Program-made: the position numbers and the translations under genes
NCBI GenBank assembly: GCA_945893045.1
Contig: CAMDEA010000015.1
Coordinates: 1-64,000 of the forward strand
DNA from: Planctomyces sp. SH-PL62
Lineage (GTDB): Bacteria; Planctomycetota; Planctomycetia; Planctomycetales; Planctomycetaceae
DNA length: 64,000 nt
Reading direction: 5' to 3'
The notes under the pieces: model-generated
Told to the model about the DNA's origin: nothing
Database searches by the model: none
Seen by the model: only the letters and a program-made list of their open reading frames with translations
Shown: piece after piece, positions 1 to 9,500 of the stretch
How positions within the stretch are numbered: position 1 is the stretch's first letter
How the letters are laid out: every line of letters starts with the position of its first letter

Positions 1-120
1 AAACGCTCTGGTGCTCGTTGGAATCTCCGCAACGCCGAATCCGTCTCCGCCCTGACCAACCTCCGCGACAGCAATCAATGGCAACCCTATTGGTCAACTT
101 GCGACACCACAAAAACTTAA

Positions 121-1314
121 CACCGCCAATATCTCTGGGCACACCCCCACGAAGCCGCCTTCAACGAACTGCCGCACGCTCGCGCGGTTGCCGAGCACTT
201 CGGCACGCAGCATCACGAAGAACTCGTCACACCCGATGCGGCTGCGCTGCTGCATCAACTGACCGAATTCTACGACGAGCCGTTCGCCGACTCGTCTGCG
301 ATCCCGACGTTCCTCGTCTCGCAACTGGCCGCGCGGCATGTGAAAGTCGTCTTGTCGGGAGACGGCGGCGACGAGGCGCTCGGTGGTTACTCGCGCTACA
401 AGCACGATCTCAAAGAAGACTCACTGCGGAATCTGCTGCCGAGTTGGTTACGACGCAGTTTGCTGGCAGCGCTCGCGCAGCTCTGGCCGCGCACCGATTG
501 GCTGCCTCGGCCGCTGCGCTGGAAGTCGGCGTTGACGAACTTGTCGCTCGACTCCGAGGCGGCGTATGCCAATACGTTGACGCTCTGCCGACAGCCGGGG
601 CGGTCGCGGTTGTTGTCCGCGGATTTGTTGAGCGAGCTGCGCGGGCATGACTCGCAGCGGATTGCTCGGGAGTCGTTCTCACGTTTGGGTCAGGCTGGAA
701 AGCCTGACCTACTGAGCGGCATGATCGCGGCCGATATGGCGACGCTGCTGCCGGACGATTATCTCGTGAAGGTTGATCGCGCGAGCATGGCTCACGGCTT
801 GGAAGTCCGCCCGCCGCTGCTCGATCACGAGTTCTTGGAACTGTGTGCTCGGCTGCCGTCACGCTGGAAGATTCGGGACGGCGAAACCAAATGGCTGCTG
901 CGAGAACTCAGCCGCGACGTCTTGCCGGAGTCGATTCGCAACCGTCCGAAGCAAGGCTTCGAGGTGCCGCTCGACGACTGGTTCCGCGGCCCGTTGCGCG
1001 CGATGTTCGCCGACCTCGTGCTGTCCCGGAACTCAGCCGTGGCCGACTTCATCGACCCGCGCGAAGCTCGCCGACTGTTCGACGCTCATCAACGCGGCAC
1101 CGCTCGCCACGGCACCGTCCTGTGGATGCTGCTGTCGCTGGCGGCCTGGGCCGAGCGATATCTCAGCGCGTCAGACGAAGGGGTCGGGTCTACGATTTTT
1201 CGGAATTGGCCGACCACGGTTCCGCAAACTGCTGAGCGTCCGATCGGCCAATTCCGAAAAATCGTAGACCCGACCCCGCATTCGATGACCATTCATGGAG
1301 GACAACCTTCATGA
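121..1314 (+). CDS. Asparagine-synthase-type amidotransferase, C-terminal part; 5' end broken
   Basis: This encodes the ATP-dependent synthetase half of an AsnB-family amidotransferase, the kind found in exopolysaccharide clusters. Visible signatures are YDEPFADSSAIPT, the LSGDGGDE motif, and DDYLVKVDRASMAHGLEVRPPLLDHE, matching the intact paralogue at 42278-44287. The glutaminase domain and the SGGVDS PP-loop are missing. Frame 1 has a TAA at 118-120. Homology seems to begin near 131 in frame 3 (ISLGTP) and moves to frame 1 after a run of five C at 144-148, so there is a frameshift or a sequencing error. Positions 1-117 read as unrelated sequence. The last 45 or so residues come from an inverted repeat (1180-1277). 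The stop overlaps the next start as ATGA. Product family is secure. Whether the gene is functional, truncated, or an edge artefact cannot be decided here. Confidence 0.75.
   Translation, partial: HRQYLWAHPHEAAFNELPHARAVAEHFGTQHHEELVTPDAAALLHQLTEFYDEPFADSSAIPTFLVSQLAARHVKVVLSGDGGDEALGGYSRYKHDLKEDSLRNLLPSWLRRSLLAALAQLWPRTDWLPRPLRWKSALTNLSLDSEAAYANTLTLCRQPGRSRLLSADLLSELRGHDSQRIARESFSRLGQAGKPDLLSGMIAADMATLLPDDYLVKVDRASMAHGLEVRPPLLDHEFLELCARLPSRWKIRDGETKWLLRELSRDVLPESIRNRPKQGFEVPLDDWFRGPLRAMFADLVLSRNSAVADFIDPREARRLFDAHQRGTARHGTVLWMLLSLAAWAERYLSASDEGVGSTIFRNWPTTVPQTAERPIGQFRKIVDPTPHSMTIHGGQPS
1180..1277. repeat. Long inverted repeat inside the 3' end of the amidotransferase gene
   Basis: Near-perfect 34-bp arms (start GGGGTCGGGTCTACGATTTT) surround a short spacer. 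The repeat is translated in frame as the C-terminal tail of the upstream gene and ends about 30 bp before the next start codon. Confidence 0.9.
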
Positions 1315-2630
1315 CGCTCACTCCGGATCACAACCTTCCCACGATCTGCCAAGTCGTTCACAGCCTGCACATCGGCGGTGCCGAGTTACTTGTCACCGAC
1401 TTGTCGCGAGCGTTGCGGGATCGTTTTCGATTCGTCTTCGCGTGTCTCGACAGCGACGGCCCGCTGGCGGATCAACTGCGTGATGAGGGACACCTCGTCG
1501 AGGTGTTGCATCGGCAGGCCGGGGTCGATTGGAAATGCGGCCGGCGGTTGGCGCGATTCCTGCGCGAGCAAAACGTCGCGGCGGTTCACGCTCACCAATA
1601 CGCGCCGTTCTTTTATTCGCTGCTCGCTCGCGGGCTGGGCCAGCAACCGCCGATCGTGTTTACCGAACATGGCCGGCAACATCCCGATCATCCCCGGTAT
1701 AAGCGGATCGTGTGCAACCGCCTGTTGATGCGAGCTAACGACCGAGTCATTGCGGTTGGCGAAGCGGTGCGCAGCGCACTGATCGCGAACGAAGGCATCC
1801 CCGCGTCGCGAGTGGAAGTCCTGTTCAACGGCGTGCGACTGGAACACTATCGAGCCGCCGCCAGCAATCCGGCGTTGCGAGCGGCGGTACGTCGTGAGTT
1901 GGGCTTATCCGATTCCGACTTCGTGGTGGTTCAGGTTGCTCGGCTGAATGAACTGAAGGACCACGCGACGGCGGCTCGAACGATTGCGCGGACGACTCAC
2001 CGCGCCGCGAACATCCGCTGGCTCATCGTTGGCGACGGCGAGCAACGCGGAGCACTCGAAACGGCGGTGCAAGACCACGGCATCGGTCACGTGACGAAGT
2101 TGCTGGGAACTCGGCGCGACGTGCCGCGGTTGCTGGCGGCGGCGGATGCCTGCTTGCTGTCGAGCATCAGCGAAGGCATCCCGCTGACCTTGATCGAAGC
2201 GATGGCCGCACGGCTGCCAGTGGTCTCGACCAACGTGGGGGGCGTGGCCGAAGTCGTCGTCCCGGAAGTGACCGGCTTGCTGGCACCGTCCGGAGATGAC
2301 GCGCTCTTGGCCAATCATCTCACTCGATTGGACGCCGATCGTCAGCTCGCATCACGACTGGGCCGCAACGGAGCGGCTCGCGCGGAGGACATGTTTTCGT
2401 TTCAACAAATGGCTGATGGCTACGCGGCCGTGTTCGAGGAATTGACCTGGAGTGCTGTGGCTCGACACAGCCCTCCATCCAACGCAGTCCAACGCAACGA
2501 ACTGGCCATTGGAGATCGTGGTGAATTGACTGCCGATCACGAAGACGCCGTCCTGCAATTGCCAATCAACTCCGGAATTGATGGAGGGCTGCGTCGAGCC
2601 ACAGCACTCCAGGGGGTGCGGCCAACTTGA
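1311..2630 (+). CDS. GT4-family glycosyltransferase
   Basis: A retaining GT-B glycosyltransferase that would transfer a sugar from a nucleotide donor during surface polysaccharide assembly in the cytoplasm. An acceptor-domain motif GGAELLVTDLSRAL lies near residue 22 and the donor-binding motif EGIPLTLIEAMA at residue 288, followed by PVVSTNVGGVAEVV. The normal domain ends near residue 380. The remaining 55 or so residues are translated from an inverted repeat (2447-2612) and are unlikely to belong to the family. The start overlaps the previous stop (ATGA) and the stop overlaps a TTG start of the next ORF, so the cluster is probably one transcript. The specific sugar cannot be told. Confidence 0.9.
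   Translation: MTLTPDHNLPTICQVVHSLHIGGAELLVTDLSRALRDRFRFVFACLDSDGPLADQLRDEGHLVEVLHRQAGVDWKCGRRLARFLREQNVAAVHAHQYAPFFYSLLARGLGQQPPIVFTEHGRQHPDHPRYKRIVCNRLLMRANDRVIAVGEAVRSALIANEGIPASRVEVLFNGVRLEHYRAAASNPALRAAVRRELGLSDSDFVVVQVARLNELKDHATAARTIARTTHRAANIRWLIVGDGEQRGALETAVQDHGIGHVTKLLGTRRDVPRLLAAADACLLSSISEGIPLTLIEAMAARLPVVSTNVGGVAEVVVPEVTGLLAPSGDDALLANHLTRLDADRQLASRLGRNGAARAEDMFSFQQMADGYAAVFEELTWSAVARHSPPSNAVQRNELAIGDRGELTADHEDAVLQLPINSGIDGGLRRATALQGVRPT
2447..2612. repeat. Inverted repeat forming the C-terminal tail of the glycosyltransferase
   Basis: Arms 2447-2480 and 2580-2612 (CTGGAGTGCTGTGGCTCGAC and onward, ending CCCTCCATC) are nearly complementary, with about 100 bp between them. The same family recurs at 32645-32778. 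No stop codon is present in the reading frame used. Confidence 0.85.
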
Positions 2631-5600
2631 CTCTGACGCTTGAATCACTCGTTGTTTCGGAAGCCCGTGTCGCGACGACAGCTCGTCGTGCGCGCGTCTT
2701 GGCGATCACCAGCGAGCTGCCGTGGCCGCTCAACACGGGCGGGCACATTCGGACGTTTCATCTGCTGCGAGCGTTGGCCGAACAATTCGACGTGCGGTTG
2801 TTGACCGTCGTCGAAGAACAGGACGTCGCACATCTTGAGCAACTGCGGAACGTGGGGATCGAAGTCTGCGGCGCAGTGGTTGGACCGCGTCGGTCGTGGA
2901 GCGAAGCGGCGCGCGTGACGTCATCGGCGATGCGAGGCGAACCGTATGTGATGTATCGCCGGCATGATCGCGGCGAATTACGGCGGTTGGTGGAGCACGA
3001 AATCGCTCGCGAGACACCGGACGTCGTGTACTTCGATCATCTCGATCCGTTCGTGTTTCGGCCGCTGATTCCCGCAGGAGTGAGGTTGATCGCCGACTTG
3101 CACAACGTCTACTCGCGGCTGACCGAGCGGGTCGCTGACGAACATCGCGGCCCGAAGCGGATCTTTCTGCGACGTGAAGCGAAGCTGCTGGCACAGATTG
3201 AACAGCGAGTGACGCTCGCGGCAGACGTCGTGATGACGGTGTCGAGCGAAGAACAAAACACATTTCGCGGACTCGGAGGTCGCGACGTGCGGCTGGTGCC
3301 GAACGGCGTCGATTGCCGCGCGTACGCACATCTGCCGATCGGCCGCAACGTATTTCAAAATACCTGTAGCCCAGGCCCTTGTGGCCTGGTCGATTTGGTA
3401 ACGATCGAGAATCAACCGACCCACAAGGGGTCGGGCTACAGCGCGGATGCGATGTATTGCGATTTCGCACCGACGCTGTTGTATCTGGGCGCGATGTCTT
3501 GGCAGCCGAACGCGAAGGCGGCGGAGTTCTTGGCTCGCGAGATTTTGCCGGCCGTGCGGCAGCGTTTTCCAAACGCGCGGTTGCAGTTGGTCGGCCGCAA
3601 TCCGGGAGCGGATGTGCTCGCGCTGCGGCAACTGCCCGGCGTCGAGGTCGCGGCCAACGTGCCGGACGTCGGCGTGTATCTCGCACAGGCGACGTTGCTG
3701 GCCGTGCCTCTGGATTCGGGAGGCGGAACGCGGCTCAAGATTCTCGAAGCGTTCGCCGCTGGGCTGCCCGTCGTCAGCACTCCGATCGGCTGCGAAGGAA
3801 TCGACGCGACGGCCGGCGAGCATTTGTGGATCGCCCCGCGCGAGTCGTTCGCCGATGCGATCTGCGACGCGCTGGCTGATCCGGAAGCCAGTCGCTGTCT
3901 GGCGGAGAACGCTCGGCAGTTGGCGTGGAATCGCTACGACTGGTCGGCGATCGGGCGCGAGGCGTGCGCGGCGGTGCGCGCAGTAACGGATCCGAGCGGA
4001 AAGCCGATTGCAAATTGCAATCTCACTCACGACGTGAACCGTCACAGCCAAACGAACGCCGACCTGAAACAGACTCCCGACCCCTTCGTGCTGCACGTGC
4101 GCGTCGTCACCGGCACCGGCGGCGGTCCGGAGAAAACGATTCTCAACTCGCCGAGATTCTTGAAGCCGCTGGGATACGACTGCGCCTGCGCGTACTTGCA
4201 TCCGCCCGGCGATCCGGGCTTTGAGGTGCTGCGACAGCGAGCATCGGAACTCGATGCCGAGCTGATCTCGGTGCCGGATCGCGGCGCGACCGATTGGCGG
4301 GTCGTGCGGCAACTGCTGCGAATCTGCCGTGAGCGCAACGTCGCGGTGTGGCACGGTCACGATTACAAGAGCAATGCGCTCGGCCTGCTGCTGCGGAAGT
4401 TTCATACGATGGCGTTGGTCTCGACGGTGCATGGCTGGATTGTGCCGTCTCGAAAACTGGCGGCGTATCGCGCGGTCGATCTGGCTTGCTTGCGGCACTA
4501 CGACGAAGTCATCTGCGTGTCCGACGCATTGCTCGACGAGTGCCTGGCCGCGCGTGTGCCGCTGGAACGTTGCCGAGTCATCGAGAACGCGATCGACCTG
4601 ACGAAGTATTCCGACTTGCCGGATCGCGCCGCCGCGCGACGATCGTTGGGGCTGCCGGAACAAGGCAATGTCGTGGTGTCGGTCGGTCGTCTGTCTCCCG
4701 AAAAAGGCTTCGACGTTCTGATTCGCGCTGTCGATCAATTACTGGAATCCGGCTGCGATGTGCGGTTGCTGATCGCGGGCGAGGGAACCGAGCGGTCGGC
4801 TCTGGAGTCCTTGATCAGCGAACTGCATCGCGAGGACCGCATCCAGTTGCTGGGTCATCAACCCGACCCGCGCACGATTTACGCGGCGGCCGATGCGTTC
4901 GTGCTGAGCAGTCATCGCGAGGGATTGCCGAACGTGTTGCTGGAAGCGTTCGCGTGCGGATTACCCGTCGTGGCGACCGCGGTTGGTGGCGTGCCGCGTG
5001 TGATCGCCGATGAGCACAACGGCCTGCTCGTGCCGCCCGGAGACGTCAATGGGCTGACGGTGACGTTGTCGCGCCTGTTGCACAACGACGCGCTGCAACA
5101 ACAGCTCGCGACCGCCGCGCGACGGACGCTTTCGGAGCGTTGTCGCTTTGAAGCGCGGATGCGGAAGGTCGTCGGGGTGTATGACGAGGTGTTGGCAACA
5201 CAATCATCCCGCATTCGGAATGTCGTCAGTGCGTTTGGCCCGAAGGGTCAAGTCTCGTCAGCCCAGGGCAACGCCCTGGGTTCACGTTCCACGGAAGTGC
5301 CAAGCCCTGAAAGGGCGAAACTCTTCGCCGAACGAGTGTCGCCCCTTCAGGGCTTTGATCATGGCGCACCCACTCACCAAGGGCGTTGCCCTGGGCTGTC
5401 GAGTGCTGGCCCTTCAGGCCAAACCGCAGATTTGCAACCAACCCCGGTGGTCACCGTCACCGCTCAGCCGCGCGGTTGGCATGAATACCTCGCCGCACAC
5501 GGCTACGCGGGCTTTCAGCAATCGCCGCAGTGGTCGCAAGCGCTGTCGCACGGCTTGGAACATCAATCGTTCTTCTTGCAGGCGACGCAGGGGCAGCGGC

Positions 5601-6559
5601 TGGTCGGCGTGCTGCCGTTGCAACTGGTCGAGAGTCGGTTGTTCGGACGGTTTCTCGTCAGCTTGCCGTACGTCAATACGGCGGGTGTCGTCGCGGATTC
5701 GGACGTGGCGGCGATGGCGCTGGTCGATCGCGCGATGGAGTTGGCGGATGCGCTCGACGTAAAGCATCTCGAACTGCGGCACGAGCGGGCGATCGAGCAT
5801 CCGAAGTTGGTCAACGGTGTGACGGACAAGGTCCACATGCGGCTGCCGTTGCCTTCCACGAGCGAGGAACTTTGGGACGGGATCAAAGCCAAGGTGCGGA
5901 ATCAAATTCGGAAGGCTCAGAAGACGGACGGCTTCTCGGTGCATTGGGGCCGCGAAGAATTGCTCGGCGAGTTCTACGAGATCTTCTGCCACAACATGCG
6001 CGATTTGGGAACGCCGCCGTTCTCGCGGCAGTTGTTCGCGGAGATCCTGGCGGCGTTTCCCCGCCACTGTAGCCCAGGCCCTTGTGGCCTGGATGATTCG
6101 CAAAACAAGGACGAATCGACCGAGCCACAAGGGCTCGGACTACAGACTGCTGCGGCGGAGATCTGCGTCGTGCGGTTGCACGGCCGGGCGGTGGCGAGCG
6201 GATTGCTAGTGCATGGTCCTGGCACGACGCAGGTGCCGAGCGCCAGTTCGCTGCGCGAGTTCAATTCGTCAAACGCGAACATGCTGCTGTATTGGAACCT
6301 GCTGACGCGAGCGATCGAACGTGGTCAGCGCGAGTTTGATTTCGGTCGCAGCACGCGCGGCGGCGGTACGTTCAAGTTCAAGGCGCAGTGGGGCGCGATC
6401 GAGCATCCGGCCGTGTGGCAGCATTACGTTCGCCACGGCAGCGCCGGCGACATGCGGCCGAGCAACGGTAAGTTTCAAAAGTTGATTCAGATTTGGCAGC
6501 GTCTGCCCGTGTGGGTCACTCGGCTGATCGGGCCGGCGATCGTGCGCGGGATTCCTTAA
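2627..6559 (+). CDS. Giant fusion: glycosyltransferase + glycosyltransferase + FemAB/GNAT-like protein
   Basis: A 1310-residue ORF holding three proteins that are normally separate. Residues about 23-470 form a GT-B transferase of the kind linked to exosortase/PEP-CTERM polysaccharide loci (PWPLNTGGHIRTF; GGGTRLKILEAFAAGLPVV at 365). Residues about 487-860 form a second GT4 (VVTGTGGGPEKTIL; EGLPNVLLEAFACGLPVV at 765). Residues about 942-1310 form a FemAB-like acyltransferase fold protein (SLPYVNTAGVVAD; FDFGRSTRGGGTFKFKAQW at 1237). Both linkers and two internal insertions coincide with inverted repeats or half-repeats (residues 246-272, 479-486, 869-933, 1147-1173). The TTG start at 2627 is uncertain; family homology begins at about residue 23. 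It could be one polypeptide, or three genes joined by repeats that erased stops and starts. Confidence 0.85.
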   Translation: MTLTLESLVVSEARVATTARRARVLAITSELPWPLNTGGHIRTFHLLRALAEQFDVRLLTVVEEQDVAHLEQLRNVGIEVCGAVVGPRRSWSEAARVTSSAMRGEPYVMYRRHDRGELRRLVEHEIARETPDVVYFDHLDPFVFRPLIPAGVRLIADLHNVYSRLTERVADEHRGPKRIFLRREAKLLAQIEQRVTLAADVVMTVSSEEQNTFRGLGGRDVRLVPNGVDCRAYAHLPIGRNVFQNTCSPGPCGLVDLVTIENQPTHKGSGYSADAMYCDFAPTLLYLGAMSWQPNAKAAEFLAREILPAVRQRFPNARLQLVGRNPGADVLALRQLPGVEVAANVPDVGVYLAQATLLAVPLDSGGGTRLKILEAFAAGLPVVSTPIGCEGIDATAGEHLWIAPRESFADAICDALADPEASRCLAENARQLAWNRYDWSAIGREACAAVRAVTDPSGKPIANCNLTHDVNRHSQTNADLKQTPDPFVLHVRVVTGTGGGPEKTILNSPRFLKPLGYDCACAYLHPPGDPGFEVLRQRASELDAELISVPDRGATDWRVVRQLLRICRERNVAVWHGHDYKSNALGLLLRKFHTMALVSTVHGWIVPSRKLAAYRAVDLACLRHYDEVICVSDALLDECLAARVPLERCRVIENAIDLTKYSDLPDRAAARRSLGLPEQGNVVVSVGRLSPEKGFDVLIRAVDQLLESGCDVRLLIAGEGTERSALESLISELHREDRIQLLGHQPDPRTIYAAADAFVLSSHREGLPNVLLEAFACGLPVVATAVGGVPRVIADEHNGLLVPPGDVNGLTVTLSRLLHNDALQQQLATAARRTLSERCRFEARMRKVVGVYDEVLATQSSRIRNVVSAFGPKGQVSSAQGNALGSRSTEVPSPERAKLFAERVSPLQGFDHGAPTHQGRCPGLSSAGPSGQTADLQPTPVVTVTAQPRGWHEYLAAHGYAGFQQSPQWSQALSHGLEHQSFFLQATQGQRLVGVLPLQLVESRLFGRFLVSLPYVNTAGVVADSDVAAMALVDRAMELADALDVKHLELRHERAIEHPKLVNGVTDKVHMRLPLPSTSEELWDGIKAKVRNQIRKAQKTDGFSVHWGREELLGEFYEIFCHNMRDLGTPPFSRQLFAEILAAFPRHCSPGPCGLDDSQNKDESTEPQGLGLQTAAAEICVVRLHGRAVASGLLVHGPGTTQVPSASSLREFNSSNANMLLYWNLLTRAIERGQREFDFGRSTRGGGTFKFKAQWGAIEHPAVWQHYVRHGSAGDMRPSNGKFQKLIQIWQRLPVWVTRLIGPAIVRGIP
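3366..3439. repeat. GTAG/CTAC double-hairpin element inside glycosyltransferase 1
   Basis: Left hairpin CCAGGCC-CTTGT-GGCCTGG is preceded by GTAGC. The right arm, read on the minus strand, is GTAGCCC followed by the hairpin CCGACCC-CTTGT-GGGTCGG. The two stems differ yet each is self-complementary with the same loop. It is translated in frame as an insertion of about 25 residues. Confidence 0.9.
4059..4084 (+). repeat. Solitary half of the family found at 24548 and 25646
   Basis: These 26 bp match one arm of the inverted repeats at 24548-24650 and 25646-25749 with a single mismatch. No partner arm is seen upstream. It encodes DLKQTPDP in the linker between the two glycosyltransferase domains. 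Confidence 0.75.
5232..5424. repeat. Nested composite of three inverted hairpin pairs at a domain junction
   Basis: The outermost pair is at 5232-5251 and 5408-5424 (TGGCCCTTCAGGCCAAAC type). The middle pair is at 5259-5280 and 5380-5398 (GCCCAGGGCAACGCCCTGGG). The inner pair is at 5302-5317 and 5340-5357 (AAGCCCTGAAAGGGC). All are translated as the linker between glycosyltransferase 2 and the FemAB-like domain. Confidence 0.85.
6069..6143. repeat. GTAG/CTAC double-hairpin element inside the FemAB-like domain
   Basis: Left hairpin CCAGGCC-CTTGT-GGCCTGG follows GTAGC. The right arm read on the minus strand has CCGAGCC-CTTGT-GGCTCGG after GTAGT. Stem bases differ between arms but pairing is kept. 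Translated in frame. Confidence 0.9.
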
Positions 6560-6572
6560 TAAAGGTTGGGCC

Positions 6573-9500
6573 ATGTCCTTCTGGAAACGCATCTCGCCCT
6601 TCGCCGTGCCGACCGTGTTTCGGTTGTGCGTGGTGTTGGCGGCGGCGGTGGTGCTGACGTTTTTGTTGTTGTCGTCGGACCCGTCGCGGATCTTTCGCTG
6701 GATGCCGATTCGCGGCGGACGAGACGTTTACGAACACACTCCCGATTGGGTGCAGCACTTCTCGGCCTATCTGCTGTTCAGCTTTTTGTTGCAGTGGTAC
6801 GCGGCCGGGAAGTCACGCTGGTTCGTGCCGCTGCTGGCGGGGTTCGCGGTCATTCATGCGATGACCACCGAGTACCTGCAACGGTTCGTGCCGGAACGGA
6901 CCAGCGATCTGCGCGATCTGGTGGTGAACTTCCTGGGGATTGCGTCGGGGATGCTGGCGGCGCGGGCGGCGATGTGGTTGTTCGATGCGCAGTTTGCGGA
7001 CGTCGCGGTGCCGTTGCAGTTTCGTCCCGTGGGGCAGGTTTCCAACCTGCCCGTCCGATCCGGGCAGGTTGGAAACCTGCCCCGCGGTGCGTGCGGCCTA
7101 TCGCGCAACGCGGTAACGGTCGCGCCTGGCGAATTGAAACCGGCGCGAGTGATCAACTTTGGATTCTTGGCCGGGCTGAGCGTGGTGTCGATCGTGCTGG
7201 TCGGGACCGTGCATGTGGTGCATGGTTGGCAGGTGCAGCGGCACGCGGGTGGTTTGATGGAGCTGGGCCGTCAGGCTCAAGGGGAGGGTGATCTCAGGGC
7301 GGCGCGCGATTACTTCGCGCGGTATGTCGGCTTGGTGCCGGGGGATGTCGGCGCGTTGGCCGACTACGGATTGTTGTTGGATGAAATGCACGTGGGGCCG
7401 CGTCAGGCTCGGCAGGTGTTCATGGTTTACGAGGACGTGTTGCGTGCCGATCCGACTCGCGAGGAGATTCGTCGCCGGCAGATTGAGATTGCGATGGAGG
7501 CGGGACGCATTCCGGACGCACTGGCGCATGTGCGTGTGCTGCGGCAGTCGTATCCGACGGAGGGCAAGCTGGACTATCAAGCGGGTCGCTGCTTCGAGGA
7601 ACTGGCCGAGCACGACTCGGCGGTGAAGGCGTATGAGGCCGCGCTGGAACATTCGCCCGACTTGTTGGACACGTATGCTCGTCTGGCTTGGATGAATCAG
7701 ACGAAGCTGGAGCGACCGGAGCGTGCGCGAAAACTCTTGGACGATCTGGTCGCGCGCTTCCGAGCATCGGCGACGGCGTGGCTGACGCGCGGGCGGTTTC
7801 AGGCGGAGTTCGGATCGCGCGATGCGGCGCTGGCGGATCTGGAACAAGCCCGCAAGCTCGCGCCGGATGCGGTGGATGTGCTGTTGGCGTCGGCGCGATT
7901 GGCTTACGACCGAGCGACCGCCGCGCGCACGGAAGGCCGCGCTGCGTTGGCTCAGCGGATCGTCGCGGAGTCGCGGCAGCAGTTGCAGCGCGGTGTCGAG
8001 CAACATCCCAATCAACTCGATCTGCGGTTGCAGCGCGTGATGTTGGAAGTTCATTTCGGTGTGCCGACCGAGGCTCAGCGGCAGATTGATGAGTTGTTGA
8101 AGCTCAGTCCGAAGAACGTCCAGGCGCACTTACTGCTGGCGGATATGACGATCGAGCAAGGCCGCTTCGAGCAAGCTCAAGCGGCGATCGACAGGCTGCC
8201 GCACACGCCCGGTTCGGATGCGCTGCGGCGGTTCCTGGAAGGCCGCCGGTTGATGTCGCAGCGACAGTGGCCGCAGGCGATTGAGGCTTTGGAACATGCG
8301 CGGCGGATCACGACGGACTCATCCAGTCTGATGGAGCGGACGGAGCTTGCACTGGCGCAGTGTCACGCGGCGGCGGGGGACGATGAGGCTCAAGCGGCGG
8401 CGTTTCGGCGAGTGCTCAAGGCGAATCCGGTGTCGGTTCCCGCGCGGCTCGGCTTGGCGGCGGTGTTGCTCAAGCAGCAGCGGATGAACGAAGCGATTGC
8501 CGAGTTCCGGCCACTGGCGCATTTGCGGCAGGTGCGACTGCAGCTCGCACGGCTGTTGATTGCCCGCAATCTGCAACTGCCGGAGCTGGCTCGCGAGTGG
8601 AGTGAGATCGAGACGCTGCTCGCACAGGCGAAAGAGCAGCACGACGACTCGGCGAATGAACGGTTACTGCGATCCGAAATGCTGACAGCTCGTGGACAGC
8701 CGGATGCCGCGCGGCGCGTGATCGCGGAAGGGGCGGCACTCGTGAACGAGCAACGGGCGCGGGCCGGTGTTCTCGCAACGAGTCCGCGCCGTGCCGATCA
8801 ACAAGCCGCGTTGAAACTGCTCAGCGACCTGGCCGATCAAAACCAGTTGCTGCCGAAAGACCGCTGGTTGCTCGGCCGATTGCTGGAGTCGCAAGGACAG
8901 ACACACGAGGCCGATGGTCACTTCCGCGCGGTGTTGGCCGAGACATCCGCCGACGCGGAATATCGAATCGAGTACATCGGCCGTTTGATTCGTCGCGGCC
9001 AACTGGACGAAGCCCAGCAGCGGTTCGATGACTTGCGCCGACAACAGCCGCAAGCGTTTTCGACGCTGTCGCTCGAACTGCGGTTGCACGCGGCACGCGG
9101 CGAGATGGCCTCGGTGGTGAATCGGCTGAAAACAGAAGCCGACTTAGCAGGGGATGATGCCGCGCGTCTGTCGCAACTCGCAATTCTGGCCGACGGGATC
9201 GGGGCACCTCTCGCCGAACGGTTGTATCGGCAAGCGGCTGAGCGACAGCCGCAGTATGTGAGTGATTTGGTCCGCTTCCTGGTTCGCGCACAGCAAGTGC
9301 CGGCCGCGTTTGAAGTCTGTGAGTCCGCGTGGTCACGGCTGCCTTCCGAGTTGGTCGCGCCGCTGGCGCTGTCGTTGCTCGCGTTTCCGGAAGGCCGAAC
9401 CGAACGCTTGCCGCCGTTGGAGACGAAGCTCGTCAAAGCGGTCGAACAGAACACCCAGTCGCTGTCGCTTCTGGCCAACTTGGCGGACCTGCGTTGCTGG

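Noticed and set aside
2978-4738. 586-residue minus-strand open frame
   Set aside because: Antisense shadow of the two glycosyltransferase domains; no recognisable domain, low-complexity His/Gln/Arg composition.
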